45,326 bases of DNA from Spirogloea muscicola (GCA_009602725.1 WELB01000346.1:18635-63960); one strand, 5' to 3'. Counted from the stretch's first letter, positions 24,413 through 36,479 are shown. A program made the numbers and translations. Notes: generated by a model not told the origin, from the sequence alone.

Positions 24413-27400
24413 TCGGTCGTGGACATCGAGGCGAGGCTGCGCGACGCCGATGCCCGCCGCCAGGTGCCGGACGGGCGCCTCCGCGGCGCTGCCCCGCGGG
24501 AGCGATAAGACCTCGCAGCAGCACATGAAAGGCAGGCGATCGAATCTCGGCGGCTGATCCGTGCGCCGGTTTTTGCGCCGCCCGCGGCAGCAATTCCACG
24601 ACTGGCTGGCCAACAAGGCGCGGGGGCGCAAGCGGGCCGCCCAGGAGGCCGCGGCGTCGGCGGCGCTGGCGGCCGCCGCCAGCAGCCCCCAGGACCTCGT
24701 GCAGCGCCTGGAGGCCCGCGCCGTGGCGGCGCGCCAGAAGAAGTGCGCTCCGGAAGACCCCTGGCTCTCGATCATGCGATCAGTGTTCAATTCTTAATCA
24801 TGTCGTCAGCTGCGCTGTGGCCCTGCCGAAGCAGCGTCAGACTGACGGGTTGTCGAGCTCGCTGCTGCCGCGATGCGCGGAGCAGGCTGGAGCGGCAGGG
24901 CCGGGAGCAGGCGCGGCTGGCGGCGGTGCAGGCGCTGCGGGCGCAGGCGCGGGGCGAGATCCTGGCCGCCCTGCAGCGGCGGCGGGAGGAGCTGGGCCTG
25001 CGCGCCGCCCGGCGCGCCGTGCAGGCCCAGGCCCAGCGGCTCGCCCGCGGCGAGCAGGACCGCCGGCGCCACGCCGCGGCGCGCGAGCGCGCCGCCAAGC
25101 TCTCGCAGGACCGCGCCCTCTTCCAGAGGTGCGCTCGCTTCGAGCACTCGATCGGCCTGTCGCTACCTCGCTTACCCCAGTCGGTCTTCCTTGATTCCGC
25201 AAGGAGCAGCCTGCTGTCAGCAATAGGGCAGCGGTGCTGACAGCGTGCCTACGCTGGTTCTGGCCATTTGATGTGGCTGCAGTCAGCGGGCGAAGCAGCT
25301 GCAGGCGGCGCTGCTGAGCAAGATCTCGCGCGCCAACGCGCGGCGCCTGGCGCTGCTGGCTGCTGAGCGGGAGCGCGCAGGGGCCAGCGCAGCTCTCGCC
25401 CGCCAGGTGGCCGAGGCCGTGGCGGCGGAGCGCGAGCGCGAGCACGTGGCGCTCATCGAGCGCCTCGAGGCCAAGCTGGCCAAGGCGCGGAGGCGGCGTG
25501 CGGAGATCCTGAAGAAGCGCGGCGGGTGCATCGGCACGGTACACAGCCACAGCCGGAAGCCCGCGGCCAGCGGAGACCGCCTCTCCCGCAAGCTCACCAG
25601 GCGAGCCCTCGCCTCCTTCTCGCTGGCTTGATGGGGCAGTGTTCCGCTGCCCACAGTCGACATTGGCAGAGTCGGATCTCTCACGATTTCTCATTGTTTG
25701 GCGCTGAAGCGTCACTTGCTCCCTGCCGGCACAGGTGTTGGCGCCAGTTCCGGGCGTCGCAGCAGACCACGTTGGCGTTGGCGCAGGCGTTTGCGCGCTG
25801 CCGAGTGCAGCTTTCACTGTCAAGTGGTATCCCATTTGAGCAACTGGCGGCGCGCATCACGGCGCCGGCCACGCTGCGAGCCGCGCGGGCGTTCCTCGTG
25901 CGCCTGGAGAGTCGCCTGCTCTCGCGCAGCTCTCCAGCCTCACAGGGGGTCAGCAGCGGTGTCAGCGGCAGCAAGGATGGCATGGGGGCAGCCGTAGACA
26001 TCCAGCCTCTCCTGAGGCGGCTGGCAGGGCCCAAGCGGCGGGCGGCAAGGAATGGCGGCCCGGCCCTAGGCGCTGGGCTCGCTGGCTCCCTCGTCGACAG
26101 CAGCTCTGGCAGCAGCGGCACCGGCGAGGTCGTGCCGTTGGAGCGCTACCCGGCGCGCATCTTCCTGTGCAGTTACATGGTGCTGAGCCAGCCGGCGGTC
26201 GTCTTCAATCAGCACGGCGTCCACGAGGAGGCCCTCACAGCCGCAGCGCGCATCTTGATTCCCACCTTTGAGGAGCTCCTGGCTGCCATCCTCTCTGCCT
26301 GCAGCAACGGCAGTGGCAGCAGCAATGCTGGCGGCAGCGTCAGGAGGGAGGGCGGCGTACTGCCCTCCTCTGGCTCCCCCCTTCCTCTCCCCAGCTCGCT
26401 CCACCTTGCCCCTCCCGCTCCGATCCCCCCTCCGCCACCGCCCTCGTTGCCAGAGCCACCAAATCTCAGAGTCGAAGGCCCTACGGAGAGCGAAGCTGGG
26501 AGCTCACATCCGCCCCTCACCTTTGGCGGCAGATTGCGGAAGCCCTTCGCGAGCTTCCTGGCGGCATTCGATGCCGCGTGGGTCGTGTACCTGGAGCGCT
26601 TTGTTGCGTGGAAGCTGCGAGACCAGGTGCAGCTGGAGGAGGACCTCATTGGCATGGCGTGCCAGCTGGAGGCCTCCATGCTGGCAAAGTGCCAGTTGCC
26701 CGCCACCGGCGCCGCCGCCCCCTCACCAACACGCTCGCATGACCTCGCCGCCATCCGCCACCAGGCACGCCTCTGGCCCCCACTGACTTGCGGCCTGTGT
26801 TCAGAGCTAGGATCAGCGCAGCATCGACATGACTGCACCTAATCTGCACTTAAGCATTGTGCAGGTTAAGTAATTGCAAGTGCAGGTTAGGTGATGATCA
26901 TGTCCTAGTACTCATCTATCTAGCAACATTTGTCCTGCCAGGTCGCTGGCGACCAGCAGCTCCTGAGGGAAAAGGTCCTGCGGTTGACCGGACCGTCCGG
27001 CGAGGCCCGCATGGACGCTGCGCTGGCTGCTGTGCGGAATGCTGTGGCCCAGAGGAGCCCGGTGCTGGAGCTGCCCACGCCGCCTGCCCGCTCAGACAGC
27101 CCTGACGGAGGCGCGCAGCGGCCCGACTCCGGCTCTCAGACACCTCCCCGGGCTCGTCGATCGCTCTTTCCACGCTCTTCCTCGCCGGCTCCGCTGCCCG
27201 CCGCACCAGCAGCGACGACGTCCTCCGCCAAACCTGCGGCAGGGATCCCTGTAAGCCTGCGCACGAGCTCAGAGAACGAGCGCCTAGTCCAGGAGATGCT
27301 GCTGCGTGGAGATGCCTGGCTGCTCCCTACCAAGGGGTCGGCACCTGCAAGTGCTGCAAGCAATGCTGCACTCACAGGAGGCACTGCCCAAGTCCTGCAG

Positions 27401-30400
27401 GTACATGTTCTACGTCTGGCTGTGATGGGTTGCGGTGCTTGGCTTATCGTCTAGGCTGACGTCCAAATTAGTGTGAAAATTAGGCTATGTTACATAGTAG
27501 CCTCTCGATTCCCCGTTGCAGTTGTCATACGTGGGGCTTGACCGCTTCAGAACGTGCAATTAGAGCGGGATGGAAATACGTCAAGGCCCTCGGACATACC
27601 CAGGTCATGCCATGCCATGCACAGGTCATGCTCATTGCCCACAGCATCCCGGAATTCTGTGACGGCAGGCAAGGGTGCGGTCTATGATGGAGAGCGCGTT
27701 CTGGGACTCGGTGCTGGAGGGCCTGCTGCAGGCACCGCCCGACAATTCCCGCGTCACCGCCCTGGTCAGCGAGGTCCGCGCCGAGCTGGCCGCGCTCTCG
27801 CCCGCGAGCTGGCGGCCTGCGCTCGAGGAGGCCCTGGACGCTGACCTCCTGGCGCAAGTGAGCCTCCTATGCTGGCCCCAGTGCAGCCCGCATCTGTCCT
27901 TTGGCGAGCATTTGCGCGCCAGTCCTATCTTGTCTGGTGCATTCGTGATGTGCCAGGTTGCAGAACTGATCAGGCGCCTGCCCTGTGCGTCGTTCCTCAT
28001 CTAGGTGCTGGCAACAGGCTCCCTGGACTTTACCTACATGCGCCAGCTGCTGAACTACTCGATCGACTACATGCTGAGGCTCGGAGCGCCGTCGCGGGAT
28101 GCGGAAACCAAGCTTGCTCACAGGAAGCTCCTGGAGGAGCTGAGTGCGGAGATGGAGAGTGGCTGCCAGGATCCCTGCAAGGGCGAGGAGGCTGTGGAGG
28201 GCAAGAGGCGGCGTGCCTTTGCTGCGACGGTCGTGCGAGGCCTCCAGTTCCTCTTCACCCAGTTGCAGGTGCTCCGCGCTGCTTGCCGGCAGTCTTGTCA
28301 CAGCAACCTGTGAGCAGTCATACTGCAAAAGAAATCTGAAAGACAGTTTGCTTCGATTGCTTGCAGTCGCGGCAGACCTGCTGTTTGCTGTTAGTGGGCT
28401 GGTGCATGCAGTCGGAGTCGATGGCTGTGTTCAGCAGTGGTCACAGTGGCTTCGAGACAGCGATATGGAGGTCCTGACTGAACGGACTCTGACGGATTCA
28501 TCTTCCTTGCTTGCCAAGTAGGTGCTGAAGCAGGACATCAGCAAGGTGCACCTGCGGCAGCTTGCGCCGCTGGTCCAGGGCTCCGCTGGCGTCGCCTACC
28601 TGCGCCAGGTGTTCGCCGCTCGCTGGGGCTTCCCTCTCATTCCCTCGTCCCCGACACCCGCCGAAGAGCCCCAGGCTGCTCGCCTGGCAGCGCTGCTTCC
28701 CAGGACCGTAGCATTGCTAGCAAATGCCAGCAGCTACATTGCAAGTGCTCGCGAGGAGCTCGAGGCAAGCCGGCTGGCGGCTCTACAGGGGCTCACCTCA
28801 TCGGCGCCTGCAGTGACAAAGACGGGCTCCAGCACCAGCACTTCCAAGGGCAGTGCTGGTGTGGCCCCCTTGGGGACGATGAAGACTGGCGGCAGTGTCT
28901 TGCCTGTGAAGAGGCAATCCACTCCGGCTCCCTCATCCACATTGCCATCAGGTGGGGACAACCCTCTTTCTGATTGACAATTCTCTGAGCTTGAGCACAT
29001 TGTGCTCGCGTACCTGCTTACTGATAAGTGCATGTCACCAGATGTCAAGATCAGAAGCTGTAGATTGTTCTTCAATTTCTTGGAACCGCAACGTTGTACC
29101 TTGCTGACACAAGTCAGCTGATCAAAGAACCGATGTCTTTCAGCGAGGTTGCTTTGAGACAGCTTGCCCATTTTACAGCTCCTTAAACTTCCTCACTGTC
29201 TGACATGCCTAAGCAAGTTGGTGAGATGGTCAACTTGACACTTCGTCTCTTGTCTGTCCACTGGCCTATATTGACATCTCCATATGATTTGTCGCATGAG
29301 CAGGCAGCCAGAAGTCAAGGCAGCTGGATTGGGCCGCTGCCGATGTCAAGCTACGCTTGGGCCTCCTAAAATTCGTGCAGAATCCACAGGACCACACTTT
29401 GCTGGATCTGCCCGAGACCCTGGAGCTGGATCTTGACAGGGTCCGCAGTATGCAGGAGCACTTCCAACAAGTCCTAGTTCTGGCCACAGGGTAAGCAGGC
29501 CCAGCTTGTCTCAAGTGCCGGCTGGCCAAAATGCAAACTAAATGAAGCAATTCTGCTCATGTGCTAGTATATGACATGCTCATATGCGAGTACATTCTGA
29601 AGAGCCAGCATGGTCGACCTTGCTTTTGTGAGAGATGTTCCAGCTTCTTTTATTGAAGCAAGGAAGCAGTACCTTGCTATCTTGGCTGGCCAGTGAGGAT
29701 GTTCTAGCAAGTATCATGTAGACCTCATTTGGCTGATGGACGGAACTCATCAAGACGATTACTTTCTCGAGCCATTGTTCTCTTTTCTTGCTCATATCTT
29801 TATTCGATTTCTTGTGCTGCTTTTGAGCAGGTCACTTGTGCTCCGTCAGGGCCTTGTAGCACGGCCCACAAGCAAGACAGGTACGGTGGAGGTGTTTGAT
29901 GCTACCATGGCGAGGTTTCGTGAGTTAGTGGCTGCCCCTGATGTGAGCCTGGCGGGCCTTGGGGAGCTTTTGGAGGGTGCTCTTGAGGAGCACTTGACGC
30001 CACGGGCCTCCAGGTCAGAGCGGTGTGGGTCTGTCGGCCTGTACAGATATATAAGTACAGTGTATGCTTCTCCTGTTAAGGCCATGTAATGAGATGTACG
30101 AGAAGGCACCAATGTACCATTGTCTTGTAGCAGGGACTGTTAATGGCATGATCAGTGCTGTGGCGGCTCCCTTAGCCATGCTTCCAGGAATTCCAATCAG
30201 CTGTAATGTTTTCTGCAGAGATGCACCGTGACCCTTATCAAGCTTGCAGGACAGATTGCACCCCGTGCTTTATCACCCCATGTTCTATTGACATGTCATA
30301 GCCGTCAGGTCTCCTCCCGTCTCTGCAAGCTGGTGCATCACTCAGCTGGATCTTGAGATGCTGACCTTCAAACGTAGCTAATCAAGACCTCTGTTTTGCA

Positions 30401-30735
30401 GGACATTGTCTGCAGACACTGGCGACCAAGGGCACTCTGCTGAAGCATGCGTTGGGTCTCTGACGCGCGTGCTGGCAAAGGCGTTGCAACCTGGCGACCC
30501 TGTGTTCACGCTTGTGTCAGCTGCCATCGGCAGAGCGCTTGCATCGCAGCTCCTGCTGGGTCCGGCCTCGAGCGAGGGCCTTGCTGTGGCCGAGCACGAC
30601 CTGCGGCGGGCAGGCGCTGCGGCCCTGCTGCCTGACCTGCGGCAGCTGGCCGAGTGCGCCGATCGCCTCGCCACTGTCAATGTCCGCGTCCACAAGCCAC
30701 TGTATGCTGTCCTCGCCCTTAATGTACAGCAGTAG
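24413..30735 (+). CDS. T-complex protein 11 (TCP11) domain protein, 5' end in gap
   Basis: This is a plant-type TCP11 protein; the molecular role of the plant and algal members is not established as far as I know. Visible exons: 24413-24463, 24591-24742, 24886-25128, 25283-25600, 25735-26764, 26942-27400, 27669-27857, 28005-28268, 28522-28951, 29304-29490, 29831-30013 and 30402-30735, giving 1279 aa. The N-terminal part begins VVDIEARLRDADARRQ, then a long Ala/Arg/Glu-rich coiled coil (first four exons). It continues with CWRQFR and PFEQLAARI, RYPARIFLCSYMVL after a linker, and FVAWKLRDQVQLEEDLIGMA. Further on come MMESAFWDSV, LDFTYMRQLLNYSIDYMLRL and a C-terminal VKLRLGLLKFV, all in the order known from plant TCP11 proteins. 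A Ser/Pro-rich linker interrupts the domain around 26330-26510. Two introns (after 25600 and 26764) begin with GC. The start codon and any further upstream exon are not visible. Confidence 0.93.
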
Positions 30736-31510
30736 GAGTAGCACTCACAGCACAGCCTCGTAGAGTACCCGGCCAGCCATCATTTAGTGTCAGATGCTGG
30801 CTGACGACCTGTCAGGGCGAGTGCCAACTTTGTTCATACAGGAGGATTAAGTAGCAGCAGCTGCACCCATCAGCCTCGTCCTCCAACAACATTCCGCCTG
30901 TGCAAGCAGTGAGGTGTATCACATGCATGTCAGCTGATGATGTAGGCAGGGCGAGGAGTGTCAAGTGATGCTAAGTGCAGTCCGTTGATCTTTTGGAAAG
31001 TATGGGATTCAAGGCCGCCTATGCTTGCTTCCTCTCATGTGCTAGGTACTTGGGTTTCACTGTCCCTTTGTAGTCCCAGAGATTGCAAAACACGACAATT
31101 CATGTGGATGTCAAAAGGCCCTCTCTCGTGGCTGAAATGACGACAATAATACTAATGACAACGGTCTCCACATGGTGAAAGCGAAATACTACGAACTTGG
31201 AAAAGTTTGTAAAGTTCTGCAAATGTTGCTGAGATGTTATGTCAAACTGCTGCTACTATCCATTCAGTATGCCGAGCAGCACAAACATCTGACCAAACAT
31301 CTGAACTCCTCATGTCGAGGAAGACTAGTTGCCCTGTGAAGGTGGACTTATTATCTGGGTTTATAAGAACTGCCTGAAAAGTCTGAAGGCGCGCTCCATG
31401 GGAAGGGGCACAGGTTGGTGGCTGTGTCACGCTGTAAAGCAGTACAGCAGTCATACAACCGTTCTACTAGCTCTTAGGTGAGCCATGCAACATGACACAA
31501 AGGTACTGCT
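30736..31510. other. Convergent 3' intergenic region
   Basis: This stretch separates the 3' ends of the TCP11 gene and the minus-strand cysteine-rich gene. It should hold both 3' UTRs. I see no gene or repeat in it. Confidence 0.6.
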
Positions 31511-34500
31511 TCAGCGCGGAGGGTAGCCCTGTGGATAGCCCTGAGGAGGGTAGCCCTGCTGCGGCGGGTAGCCCTGCTGCGGCGGGTAGCCCTGCTGCGG
31601 CGGGTAGCCCTGCTGCGGCGGGTAGCCCTGCTGCGGCGGGTAGCCCTGTGCAGGGTAGCCGGGTGCTGGGTAACCTGCGGGCGCTGGGTATGGCTGGCCC
31701 TGTGGGGGGTATCCTGCTGGAGGATGTTGTGGGGCATAGGGAGCCGGCGGCTGGGGCGGATAGCCCTGTGGGTAAGTCTGAGGAGGAGGACCCTGCGCAT
31801 ACGGGATTGTCTGCGGACAAGCCACATAATTATCAACAAAGGCTCAATGTGCTGAATCAAGGCAAACACCTGGATATCTGAGGCAGGAATTGAACGAAGG
31901 TCAACTTCAATAACATGTGTTTCCTGAAAACAGAGCAGTGTAAAAGTATGTATGTCACTGACTATAGAAACTTGTGACAACAAGAACTAGGTGTCAATAT
32001 GGCTCAGGTTATAGAAGGAGAAAGTGGAAGGAGCATGACATCTTTGTAGGCCCCCAATTTGCATCTTTGTCCATGAGATTCTCGAAGGTGTGAAGGCAGA
32101 GTCGATCAGAGAAGTGAGGGTGCAACTCACTTCATCCCTTCTCATCTGCTGTGGTGCTGGCGGAGCCATGACAGGAGCGCCCCCAAACTTGCCATCCCGC
32201 TTGTCCAGCTCAAGCTTGTGCTGGGTCTGTGTCCCAAGATGGCATCCCAGGTGTTAAAGAGGGGGCCTGGGCCTAACCACGCCCCACTCGATGAATATAG
32301 AGCACCCAACGTAGTACAGGAAACGCACTTGAGAATTACCAGGTACTGGGAAGACAGATGGCACAACAGAAATCATTGTCTAAGTTGCTACACTTAAAAG
32401 TACCATAAATGGCTGGAGGGACATACCTGCATGCAGGCGCAAACACTGAAGCAGCACACCAGGATCGCATTCAGTGAGTGTGTTAGCAACAGTGATGAGA
32501 GTGACAGAACCAGTTTTGAGAATGTGAGACCAAAATCTTCAAATGTGCATCCTCCCAAGTGCTACACACCACAAATTTCTTGGTTGTACTAACATTCTTA
32601 CATCGTGCACAGCAATGCATGCTTGAGTACCTGCAATATACAATGTCGGACAGTAGGTTCAAAATGTTGGCAGCCTCTTGAAGGTCGCCATTGCCACTGA
32701 GTGCAGCAATGCATGAGAAGATGCAGGCAACTTGCTGTAGAATAAGCATAAAGCCCTGCAACAGCCACGTGGATTGGTTAGTCGGGGCGAGGGCTGCAAA
32801 AGGAAGCCACGTTTCTCTCAAAGGGCAAACCTCTATCTAACAAAGCACGTGCAGACTATGTGCCATGTCTCTTTAGCTTAACCAGTTGTGCACTTGTAAC
32901 CACCGGTGCACTTCGTTAAGCCTTTCCGCCAGCTAATCGAATACCAACTAAGACTGCAAGAGACGGAAACCTTAGGCTCCAAAGAGACTGTACACAGTGA
33001 GTGACTCACAATGATGCAATTGTCACATTTTGTCGTCTGTATGTTGAATTCGTCCTGGAGCAAGAAGCGCGTGGATGCAACGGAGTTGGCGAAGCAACAA
33101 AACACCTGCATAAAATCACAAGGCTGGTATGAGCTACGTTACGGACTTTGGTAATCTGGCTAAGTATCTATCTTGCTTGTGAAAACTCGTGACTAAGAGA
33201 TAGCTCTCACAGTCCCTCTTGTGGCCTTGTCACCAGTAGAGCCGTTCAGCATCCTGAGCTGAACATGCTGTTACCCTGTCCTCTACTGTTGCCTGCTAGG
33301 CTGTTGCCAGGCTTCAGCGAGCAGCTCTAGGTCCAAAGCTCAAGGTGCACTATGCAGAAGTGCCATGGCGCACAGCCTAGACCCCGTGCAAATGAGATGG
33401 TGTGCATCAGAATGAACGCCTGGACAAACGAGAGCTCACTTACTTCCAGACAGAGGCAAAACTCCGGGCACTTGGATTCGCCACACCGGCCGCTGCAAGG
33501 AAGATATCCTCCACAGCATTGGTACCTGCCCAATGAGTCAATGAGGAAGTGTGACTGATTGGAGCAAGCTTCTAGCTCCAGCCGGAGCAGAAGGCCTTTG
33601 CAGGCAAGAGATGGGGTGACCATTGGCCCCTAGCGGCAGCTTCTGTATGCCATTGGCTATAGCATAGGCACTAAAGTCTCAGAAGCCAAGGACATGCAGA
33701 CACTGGCTAGACATCGGTACGGAAAACTCACGAGTCGAGGACATACATGCAAGTTTGCAAGTGCAGGATCTGAGTTTAAGGTCAGAGATACAATGCCCTA
33801 CACAAGAGCATCCTGTATTGCAAGGAGGCTGCTGACTCCGCACCTGGTCATGTCATCATACAAAGTCCTCTTCCGCAGGAGGTAGGATACACAGGAGCCA
33901 CTGGCAAGAGAAGCAGACAATCAAAGAGCGCCGATGTGAGAAGCCGGCAATCCATCTCCATAGAAGGCTGCTACACGGGGTGTGCTCTAGATGCTCATTG
34001 CACGGCTCACCATCTCAAGAGCTTCCTTTTACATAAATGCTCTCATTCTGGTAGTCAAGAGTGAAGGCCACATAGGACAGGGCTATTTGAGACTTGAGAG
34101 ACTGCCGAAAGGTTTGTAGCGTATCATGATGGTTGGTTACAGGCTGGGGAGCTCACCAAAATGCCGAAAACATGCAATCTGGACACAAGGAGCACAGTAG
34201 AAGCGGAAGCAGTCACGAGGCAACCAGCAGTAAGTACATGGCCAGAGCCTCAAGCTTGTCCACAACTCAAGGCTGCAACTGCAGTGACTGTTATGCGCAA
34301 CAGCCGGCAAGACGGCTGACTAATGACTCTGCCAAAAGCTAGAAAAGTTAGATTTGGAGCAGTCTGTGCTCCACTTGCAAACAATTGCTGCTTAGATAGA
34401 CCGCCGAGCCAAGGCAATCTGCGATGGAGCTCGGAGCTGAAGTTCCAGGGCAATCGGGGGCACGCGGCTGGACGTGAACACGGCCAGCCAAGCAGAGCTG

Positions 34501-34656
34501 AACGCAGGGCCAGGGCGGGAGCGGAGAGCAGGGCGGGGGCGGCTGGCGCTCACATCCGCAGTCGGCCTGAGGCGCGTGCATGAGGTCGGTGTGCCAGTTG
34601 TGCGCGTAGTTCTGCCGCGCCTGCATTTTCTCCACGTTCATCTTGTTGATCGACAT
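31511..34656 (-). CDS. Cysteine-rich conserved protein with GYPPQQ-repeat tail
   Basis: Minus-strand exons, 5' to 3', are 34656-34554, 34178-34157, 33900-33844, 33525-33444, 33105-33010, 32755-32631, 32445-32427, 32226-32131 and 31810-31511, giving 299 aa with every junction GT-AG and in frame. Two are micro-exons of 22 and 19 nt. The N-terminus [20 protein letters not shown] leads into cysteine clusters: CMFSAFCGSC (36-45), [20 protein letters not shown] (62-81), [20 protein letters not shown] and TTKCDNCII (to 120). A hydrophobic stretch [20 protein letters not shown] (121-140), [17 protein letters not shown] (163-179) and a 99-aa XYPPX-type Pro/Tyr/Gln tail follow. I recognise this as a conserved, uncharacterised algal and land-plant family with PLAC8-like cysteine spacing; the function is unknown to me. 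Pro/Tyr/Gln tails of this type often associate with membranes or condensates, which is only a hint. Confidence 0.88.
31548..31646 (-). repeat. 18-bp coding tandem repeat (GYPPQQ)
   Basis: Five near-identical copies of an 18-bp unit (plus strand GGGTAGCCCTGCTGCGGC) lie in the last exon of the cysteine-rich gene and encode GYPPQQ. The copies are identical at the DNA level by eye, including third positions, which suggests recent expansion or homogenisation. Looser GYPP/GYPA copies flank the array. Confidence 0.95.
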
Positions 34657-35250
34657 GGCTGCCGACGCCGCAGCTGCCCGGCCTAAGGGCCACCACCGAG
34701 CTCGTGGCCACGCCGCACGAGGAGCCCGCGCTCCGGCTGCGCCAGCGGCCGAGGCGCCGCAGAGACGGCGACGCGCTTCTCCCGCGAGGCTCAGCAGCGA
34801 AGCCGCCGCTGGCCGCTGGTGCCGCTTCGGCCGCCGACCGGCAGCTGCCGTGTGCAGGCGCCGGCGGGCGCTGCGCACGGCCGAGGCTCCTCCCTTGCAA
34901 ATGAGGCGCGAGCTCGACTCCGGAAGAAGCTTATTGCCTCGGCGGCAGCGGTTTTGGTCGCGGCGGCGGCGGCGTCAGGGGTGGCGGAGGCGGCGGCGGC
35001 GGCGGCGGCGCCGGCGCTGGCGCCGCGCCCCGAGGTGGGGCTCGCTCCGCACAGCGGTAGTTCCTGGGAGCCGTTAGTAGGAGGAGCAAGCCGCGATAAG
35101 AAGTGGTTAACTGGGTGCGACGTTCGCCGTCGATCCCAGGTCAAGGCCCTCTCGAGCCGTCGATAGAATCCCACTGCCGCCGTTGCGCTCCGATTACCCG
35201 CCCGCCTTGTCTGCCACACCGACGGGGCGACTTCTGCCCCTGACCATCCT
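34657..35250. promoter_or_regulatory. GC-rich upstream region with GGC triplets
   Basis: The region upstream of the cysteine-rich gene is very GC-rich and contains a GGC/GCC run at about 34960-35015. Open frames occur on both strands (for example plus 34819-35166 with a long Ala stretch) but they have no recognised domain and resemble low-complexity shadows. It is likely the promoter and 5' UTR. Confidence 0.4.
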
Positions 35251-35255
35251 TCTCA

Positions 35256-35550
35256 CAGCCCAGCATCTCTGATCTGCGGCTGCTTAGCAGGGGTTACTGA
35301 GTGTCTCGTAGGAGCTTTGTTTCTGTTACTTAGAAAGAATGTGCTCGCCCATAGAGAAGAGTGGCTGGCAAAGCCAGCCCAAAAAGAATGGACAATATCC
35401 CAAGCCAAAGAAAGAGAAAGGGCTCGCCCATTGAGGATAGGGGCTGGACAAGCCAGTTACTTAGCGCTTCCCCTGGCCCCCTTCTCGTACTCTGTTCATT
35501 CTTTTTCGGGCTGGTTGTTCCAGCCCCTATTCTCAATGGGCGAGCACTTT
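35256..35550 (+). repeat. LINE 3' tail interrupted by an opposite-strand tail insertion
   Basis: A plus-strand tail starts with SISDLRLLSRGY and TGA at 35298-35300. It is interrupted at 35333 and resumes at 35456 with the rest of the 3' UTR and hairpin GGGCTGGTTGTTCCAGCCC (35508-35526). The interruption 35334-35455 is flanked by the direct repeat GTTACTTAG (35325-35333 and 35456-35464). Confidence 0.85.
35334..35455 (-). mobile_element. Tail-only LINE insertion with 9-bp target duplication
   Basis: The 122-bp insert contains, on the minus strand, a hairpin end TGGCTTGTCCAGCCC, the flank CTCAATGGGCGAGCCC, then another short unit with GGGCTGGCTTTGCCAGCC and a final GGGCGAGCACATTCTTT. It holds no coding sequence. 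Direct repeats of GTTACTTAG on both sides mark a true insertion event rather than decay. Confidence 0.8.
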
Positions 35551-35779
35551 CCTTCTCACAAGCAATTGCCCCTCTTCGCGGGAGAGCATCTTCACTCCTG
35601 CTTCCTCTCTTTTCCACTCAACTTCCACCCATTTTCTGCATGCGGCTAACCATATCCTTCCAACGGTCCCAGCATCAAGCAGTGCAAACCGCTATGGCTG
35701 CTGCCTCGTTGGGGTGCCTCTTTTCCAGCTGCACTTGCATAGCTGTGTTGGCGCCTTCTCGGCCCTCGGACCTCTTTGG

Positions 35780-36085
35780 ATTCTGTCCATTCTTTTTGGG
35801 CTCGCTTCTGCTCCCTCAGACCTTGTCCATTCCATTGGGCTGGCCTTTCCCAGCCACCAGTCAATCTTGGCCGCGCTTCTCTTCTGCCAGCCCCTCTCTT
35901 CTGTGGGCGAGCTCATTCTTCTTGTTCACAGCCCCCGCCCCCCATTGTACAGCTCACTTCCCCATGCCTTCTGCATATTGGCTCGGCTTGGCCTCCCTTT
36001 GCTGCAAGCGCACCGCGTGCCTCCCTGCCTTTCCCTCTAAGACCATGTCCAGTCTTTTCGGGCTGGCCTTTTAGAGCCCTCGCCC
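35780..36085 (+). repeat. Degenerate LINE tail units
   Basis: Plus-strand pieces with TTGTCCATTC followed by GGGCTGGCCTTTCCCAGCC (about 35840) and GGGCTGGCCTTTTAGAGCCC (36060-36079) then TCGCCCCCT are separated by sequence with GTGGGCGAGCTCATTCTTCT, the usual tail end. The units are older and more diverged than those at 35256-35550. Sequence from 35550 to 35780 and from 36086 to 36470 holds nothing else recognisable. Confidence 0.55.
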
Positions 36086-36479
36086 CCTTTGGCATGTAAG
36101 CTCTAAGCTCCTCTTGGAAGAGCCCCTTACTTTCCCATGCTGCTAAATATGTCCACCTTGCAGCTTTTTGCGACTGGCTGCTCTCACCGGGGTGATCAAG
36201 TGGCTATCTGCAGCGGCCACCCGTGTTGGGGTTCCTGCCGGACTTTGTCACTCATTCTTGCCTTACTCTTTAGACCTTGTTCATTGGCACACTCGCAAAA
36301 GTCACAGAATCTTCTTTTTTGCAGTTTAGGCTCCTTCCAGCCCTTTTAGACCTTGTTCAGTCTCTTTTGGGGCTAGCCTCTCAAAGCTGACTGACATTTT
36401 GACTTGCGGCTGCTAACTAGAGGGTTACTAATTGGTTATCCTACATGGTACTTGCTCAGGTGAGAGTCTCACCACTTTT

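Noticed and set aside
24743-25835. Long frames on both strands over the TCP11 coiled-coil exons
   Set aside because: They are shadows of the Ala/Arg/Glu-rich coding sequence; only the plus-strand frame with conserved splice joins matches the family.
31548-31646. Regular short repeats that could suggest a CRISPR-like array
   Set aside because: There are no spacers; it is a contiguous 18-bp coding repeat in a eukaryotic gene.
34643-35219. Several overlapping frames on both strands upstream of the cysteine-rich gene
   Set aside because: Low-complexity Ala/Arg-rich translations of GGC triplets in all frames, without a domain; more likely promoter and 5' UTR.
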